NCBI GenBank assembly: GCA_017556565.1
Contig: JAFYMQ010000053.1
Coordinates: 1 to 8,940, forward strand
Direction of reading: 5' to 3'
Source of the DNA: Clostridia bacterium
GTDB lineage: Bacteria > Bacillota > Clostridia > Oscillospirales > Butyricicoccaceae
DNA: 8,940 bases
Positions within the stretch are counted from its first letter, which is position 1, and each line of letters opens with the position of its first letter. Shown here piece after piece: positions 5,423 to 8,940 of the stretch. The notes beneath the pieces are model-generated. The model ran no database searches. It saw nothing but the letters and a program-made list of their open reading frames with translations, and was not told the origin of the DNA. The position numbers and the translations under genes were made by a program.

Positions 5423-7401
5423 TATACTATCCTTTTGAACATTTTTTCTATCTGCTGCTGGGTCAGTTCTATGGCTGTGGGCCTTCCGTGAGGACAGCAC
5501 TGCAGATCGGGTGATGTCAATACCGCCTGAGCGAGTTTGATGAGCTCTCTGATATTGGTGTTCATTCCTGCTTTGATAGCGCTCTTGCATGCAACACTCT
5601 TGAGCAGAGCATCAAAAATATCAATATCGGCCTACCTATGCTCCATAATCTTGCCTGCCAGTTCAGACAAAACGGCTGTTATGTCATCGTGGTCTATATA
5701 ATTGGGCGCAGAGCGGACTATAACAGACAGTCCGCCAAAATCGCCAGTATCAAAGCCAATGCTTCTGAGCAGCTCTTCGTTGTCGAGCACAGCTTGTTTT
5801 TCCAGTCTGGACAATACAACTATCTGGGGCGTAAACAGATACTGTGCCATACCCTCTATTCCCGAGGCTTTGAGCTGATTGTATATCTGACGCTCATGGG
5901 CTGCATGCTTGTCAATAAGCCACATGCTCTTGTCTGTTTCGACAACAATATACGTATGGAAAACCTCGCCAATAATCTTGAGATTGAGCTTGTCGCAAAT
6001 TATGGATTCCTCAACATCTGATGCGGGCGCATTTGCAGCTTTGCTGAAATCGGGAATGATCTGCTGCTGCACGGGTATCTGGGAATCCAAAGGTGAAAAC
6101 AGATATCCGGCAACGGGAATATCCCTGCATTTTTTCAGCAGGCTGTCTGCAGGCTTGATCTTGGGCACAGTTTCCGCAGCTTTTTCGGGCTCTGTATCCG
6201 TTTCAGGCTTGCTGTAGTCATAAGTAGTATACTTGTATTCCGAATAGTTGGTGGATGCGACCTTGCTCTTGGGTGTATTATCAAGATCGGTAACATAAGT
6301 ATCCCTGATAGTCAGGTCTGCGTTGCCGTAGCCTGCCAGGGTAGCTTTTGCCTCTTCTTTTTCCAGTTTTCTGAGTTCGTTGAGTTCTTTGGTCCGCTTT
6401 ACGTCAATACCGTCCAAAACGGCAGAAACACCGTTACGCACCGCGAGGAAGACCTCACGCTCTCTTGCAAACTTGACCTCCAGCTTGGCAGGATGAACGT
6501 TAACGTCAAGCTGCGAGGGATGTATATCCAGAAGTATGTAATAAACAGGCTGTCTGCCGACCATAAGTCTGCCTTTGTATGCCTCGTCGACAGCGGCAGT
6601 AAGAACCTTGCTTCTGACAGGGCGTCCGTTGATAAAGAATCCCTGCATACTGCGTGTGGCTCTGCTGAGCGAGGGATGGGATATATATCCGAATATTTTG
6701 ACACCAGAGATCTCGGTTGCCATAAGGATAAGATCGTCCACCACGTCTTTGCCCACAAATGAATACATAACGTCATTGAGGCTGCCGTTGCCCGATGTGG
6801 AAAAACGGTCTCTGCCGTCTTTGATAAGCTTGAAAGCAATACCGGGCTTGGCTATTGCCGCGTTGGTAACCGCCTCTTCTATACGCGCAGCCTCGGTGGC
6901 GTCTTTTTTCATAAACTTGGAGCGGGCGGGAACATTATAAAACAGATCTCTGACTACGATATTGGTACCTACGGGGCAGCCGGTTTCGCTGTCCTCGGTT
7001 ATCTCGCCGCCCTCGATACAAATATGTCTGCCCTCGTCGCTGGTGCGTGTTCTGGTAAACATATCCACTCTGGCTACTGCGGACAGTGCGGCAAGAGCCT
7101 CACCTCTGAAGCCCATGGTAGAAATATTGTCAAGATCGGATGCTCTGGAAATCTTGCTGGTGGCGTGTCTTAAAAATGCGGTTTTTACATCCTGCGCAGG
7201 TATACCTTTGCCGTCGTCTGTGACGCGGATATAAGAAATACCGCCGTCTTTTATCTCAACTGTGATATGTTTTGCGCCTGCATCTATAGAGTTTTCTATA
7301 AGCTCTTTTACGACCGAGGCGGGGCGCTCGACAACTTCACCTGCGGCAATAAGATTGGCAAGTTGTGGATCGAGTACTTTGATTCTCTGTGTATTATCCA
7401 C
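5422..7401 (-). CDS. mutL: DNA mismatch repair protein MutL, interrupted by an in-frame TAG at codon 590
   Basis: GHKL ATPase that couples MutS mismatch recognition to strand removal; in bacteria without MutH it also nicks DNA. The N-terminal ATPase domain is complete: KELIENSIDAGA (32-43, Glu33 and Asn37), DDGKGIP (62-68), RHATSKI (78-84) and GFRGEAL (97-103). A variable linker (about 335-465) leads to the dimerisation/endonuclease domain, which has DKHAAHERQIYN at 497-508. This matches DQHA(X)2E(X)4E except that the last Glu is Asn. Codon 590 (5634..5632) is TAG. Beyond it the same frame runs 69 more codons with ACKSAIKAG (604-612) and CPHGRP (636-641), ending with MFKR near a TAA at 5424..5422, exactly where MutL proteins normally end. 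Read with a standard stop, the product would be 589 residues (5632-7401) and lack two endonuclease motifs. The start is GTG, 3 nt after the mutS stop, with AAAGGAG (7417..7411) 9 nt upstream. Identity is certain; whether the full-length protein is made is open. Confidence 0.95.
5632..5634 (-). other. In-frame TAG codon within mutL
   Basis: Flanking codons read CAT AGG TAG GCC GAT, with frame unchanged on both sides, so this is a substitution-type interruption and not a frameshift. One base change from CAG, AAG or GAG would give it. The downstream codons still encode conserved MutL motifs. The overlapping AGGTAGG has weak Shine-Dalgarno character, but no good ATG follows at the right distance. 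Confidence 0.9.
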
Positions 7402-7404
7402 CGT

Positions 7405-8940
7405 TTAACACTCCTTTGCCTTTTTTACCATATCGTACAGCATAGAAAGAGCCTCAATAGGACTGAGTACGTCCGGCTCAACAAGCTTGAGTTTTTCTAT
7501 AAGTTCGTCTTTTACATAGTTGCCAAAAGATACCTGAGCCTCTTCTTCATACTGAGGTGCTATAAAGTTATTATTCTTTACACCGCCTGCACGCTCTTCG
7601 ATCTCGGTCAAAACTTCTTTGGCGCGTTTGATAACACCGTCGGGAATACCGGCAAGCTTTGCAACGTCGATGCCGTAACTGTCATTTGTACCGCCCCTGA
7701 CGATCTTTTTGATAAATACTATCGAATCACCGTTCTTTTTCACCACGATGTTATAGTTCTTTACGCCGTTTACGGTGCCTTCCATAGCGCACAGCTCATG
7801 ATAATGTGTAGCGAACAGAGTTCTTGCACCGAGCTTTTTGCCTGCGCAGTATTCAAGCACCGATCTGGCAATAGCCATACCGTCATAGGTAGATGTTCCC
7901 CTGCCTATCTCATCGAGTATAAGCAGACTCTTGGAGGTCGCGTGCTTGATTATACCTGCAACTTCGTTCATCTCCACCATGAACGTGGACTGACCCGACA
8001 TCATATCATCGGATGCACCGATTCTGGTAAACACTCTGTCACATACACCGATGTTGGCGGAAGATGCAGGGACAAAGCTGCCGCACTGTGCCATAATGGT
8101 AATCAGTGCCACCTGACGCATGAAGGTGGATTTACCTGCCATATTGGGGCCGGTGATAACATAGACGCGATTTTCACCGCAGTCGAGCAATGTATCGTTG
8201 GGTACAAACATTCCGCCGTTGAGCACACGCTCTACAACGGGATGTCTGCCGTCTTTTATGTCGATGCTGTTACTGTTGTCAACAATAGGCATGACGTAAT
8301 TATATTTTTCTGCCGCAACCGCAAAAGAGCGCAGCACGTCAACAGCCGCAATGGCACGGGCAGTCAGCTTTATTCTGTCTGCCTGCTCGGCAATGCTGTT
8401 TCTGATAACAGTAAAAAGCTCATATTCAAGAGCGTTCAGTCTGTCACCTGCCGAAACAACCTCTCCCTCCAGCTCTTTAAGCTCGGGAGTGATATATCTC
8501 TCGCAGTTGGCAAGGGTCTGCTTGCGTATATAGTCCTCGGGTGTCTGATTCATAAAAGACTTGGACACCTCGATATAATAGCCGAAAACACGGTTATAGC
8601 CGACCTTGAGCTTGGGTATACCGGTGCGCTCTTTTTCTTTTTGTTCTATCTCGGCAAGTCTGGATGCGCCGCCGTCAAGCAGGTCTTTGAGCCTGTCAAC
8701 CTCGGCATTGAAGCCTCGCTTGATCATTCCGCCCTCTCTTACGGTAAAAGGCGGCTCCTCAACAATAGCTGCACCGATAAGCTCACCGATATCAGCCAGT
8801 TCGTCTATCTGAGACTCCAAGGCAGCCAGATACTGATCATCTATGACAGAAAGCAGCTTTTTGATGGCAGGCAGATGCTGGGTCACCTGATAAAGTGCAC
8901 GCAGATCACGGCAGTTTGCGCTGCCGTAAACTATTCTGCC
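7405..8940 (-). CDS. mutS: DNA mismatch repair protein MutS, C-terminal 511 residues (5' end outside window)
   Basis: Mismatch-recognition ATPase that recruits MutL. The frame is open to the right edge; the GTG at 8886 is an internal valine, since the preceding 18 codons continue the MutS core (GRIVYGSANCRDLRALYQ). The visible part holds the lever and clamp domains (about 1-220 of the fragment, including KVGYNRVFGYYIEVSK), then the ATPase. The ATPase has Walker A GPNMAGKST (264-272), the MSGQSTFMVEMNE signature (314-326), Walker B LLILDEIGRGTST (339-351) and FATHYHEL (376-383). The helix-turn-helix end follows with SPIEALSMLYDMVKKA (493-508). The mismatch-binding N-terminal domain lies outside the window; bacterial MutS is usually about 850-880 residues. 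The stop is TAA, followed after 3 nt by mutL, and the mutL Shine-Dalgarno lies in the last mutS codons. Confidence 0.97.
   Translation of the reverse strand, partial: GRIVYGSANCRDLRALYQVTQHLPAIKKLLSVIDDQYLAALESQIDELADIGELIGAAIVEEPPFTVREGGMIKRGFNAEVDRLKDLLDGGASRLAEIEQKEKERTGIPKLKVGYNRVFGYYIEVSKSFMNQTPEDYIRKQTLANCERYITPELKELEGEVVSAGDRLNALEYELFTVIRNSIAEQADRIKLTARAIAAVDVLRSFAVAAEKYNYVMPIVDNSNSIDIKDGRHPVVERVLNGGMFVPNDTLLDCGENRVYVITGPNMAGKSTFMRQVALITIMAQCGSFVPASSANIGVCDRVFTRIGASDDMMSGQSTFMVEMNEVAGIIKHATSKSLLILDEIGRGTSTYDGMAIARSVLEYCAGKKLGARTLFATHYHELCAMEGTVNGVKNYNIVVKKNGDSIVFIKKIVRGGTNDSYGIDVAKLAGIPDGVIKRAKEVLTEIEERAGGVKNNNFIAPQYEEEAQVSFGNYVKDELIEKLKLVEPDVLSPIEALSMLYDMVKKAKEC
7411..7417 (-). promoter_or_regulatory. 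Ribosome binding site for the GTG-started mutL
   Basis: AAAGGAG lies in the last codons of mutS, 9 nt before the GTG at 7401..7399. It supports this non-ATG start and coupled mutS-mutL translation. Confidence 0.8.

Noticed and set aside
5423..5455. TATAAT at the end of mutL as a miaA promoter
   Set aside because: The best -35 match (TAGAAA at 18 nt) is poor, and the transcript would begin inside miaA. The TATAAT is explained by the overlapping stop and start codons.
5423..5590. Possible 56-residue N-terminal extension of MiaA
   Set aside because: The extension overlaps the conserved mutL tail in another frame, and MiaA proteins begin a few residues before the P-loop, as the ATG at 5422 gives.
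8351..8533. Short plus-strand frames within mutS and mutL
   Set aside because: All are antisense shadows of well-conserved mismatch repair genes.

Overview
All nine genes lie on the minus strand, so the window reads from right to left. Seven genes are complete, one (mutL) is complete apart from an internal stop codon, and mutS and ileS are each cut by a window edge, giving nine in total. Coding density is very high. The largest non-coding gap is 102 bp, and no stretch of 300 bases lacks a gene. The gene set (mutS-mutL-miaA-hfq followed by sepF-yggT-divIVA-ileS), the SepF/DivIVA division proteins, a short 73-residue Hfq and strong AGGAG-type ribosome binding sites point to a Gram-positive bacterium. 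Clostridia (Ruminococcaceae/Oscillospiraceae-like) is the most likely group. This is inferred from gene families and order, not from a database match.

Right part (8940 to 4230): a DNA-repair and RNA-maturation operon. It holds the 3' part of mutS (mismatch recognition ATPase), mutL (mismatch repair mediator/endonuclease), miaA (tRNA A37 dimethylallyl transferase) and hfq (RNA chaperone). Gaps are 3 nt, a 1-nt overlap and 47 nt. The most unusual feature is an in-frame TAG at 5634..5632, inside mutL codon 590. The reading frame continues unbroken past it for 69 codons. These encode the ACK.AIKAG and CPHGRP motifs of the MutL metal-binding endonuclease site and end at a TAA that overlaps the miaA ATG. 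The tail is intact, so this is either a recent nonsense mutation, a sequence error, or a decoded or bypassed TAG.

Middle (4219 to 3029): a 396-residue single-pass membrane protein of the HlyD/membrane-fusion type, 10 nt behind hfq. No transporter partner is visible in the window.

Left part (3000 to 1): a cell-division cluster with a good sigma-A-type promoter (TTGACA-17-GATAAT) in front of sepF. It is followed by yggT (GTG start, abutting the sepF stop), divIVA with a long acidic tail, and the first 449 codons of ileS. YlmH, often found between yggT and divIVA in Firmicutes, is absent. IleS sits only 17 nt behind divIVA, so it has no T-box leader of its own and is probably read with the division genes.

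The window is largely a conserved housekeeping region. I see no mobile element, CRISPR array, tRNA, rRNA or new multi-gene system. The mutL TAG is the observation most worth following up.
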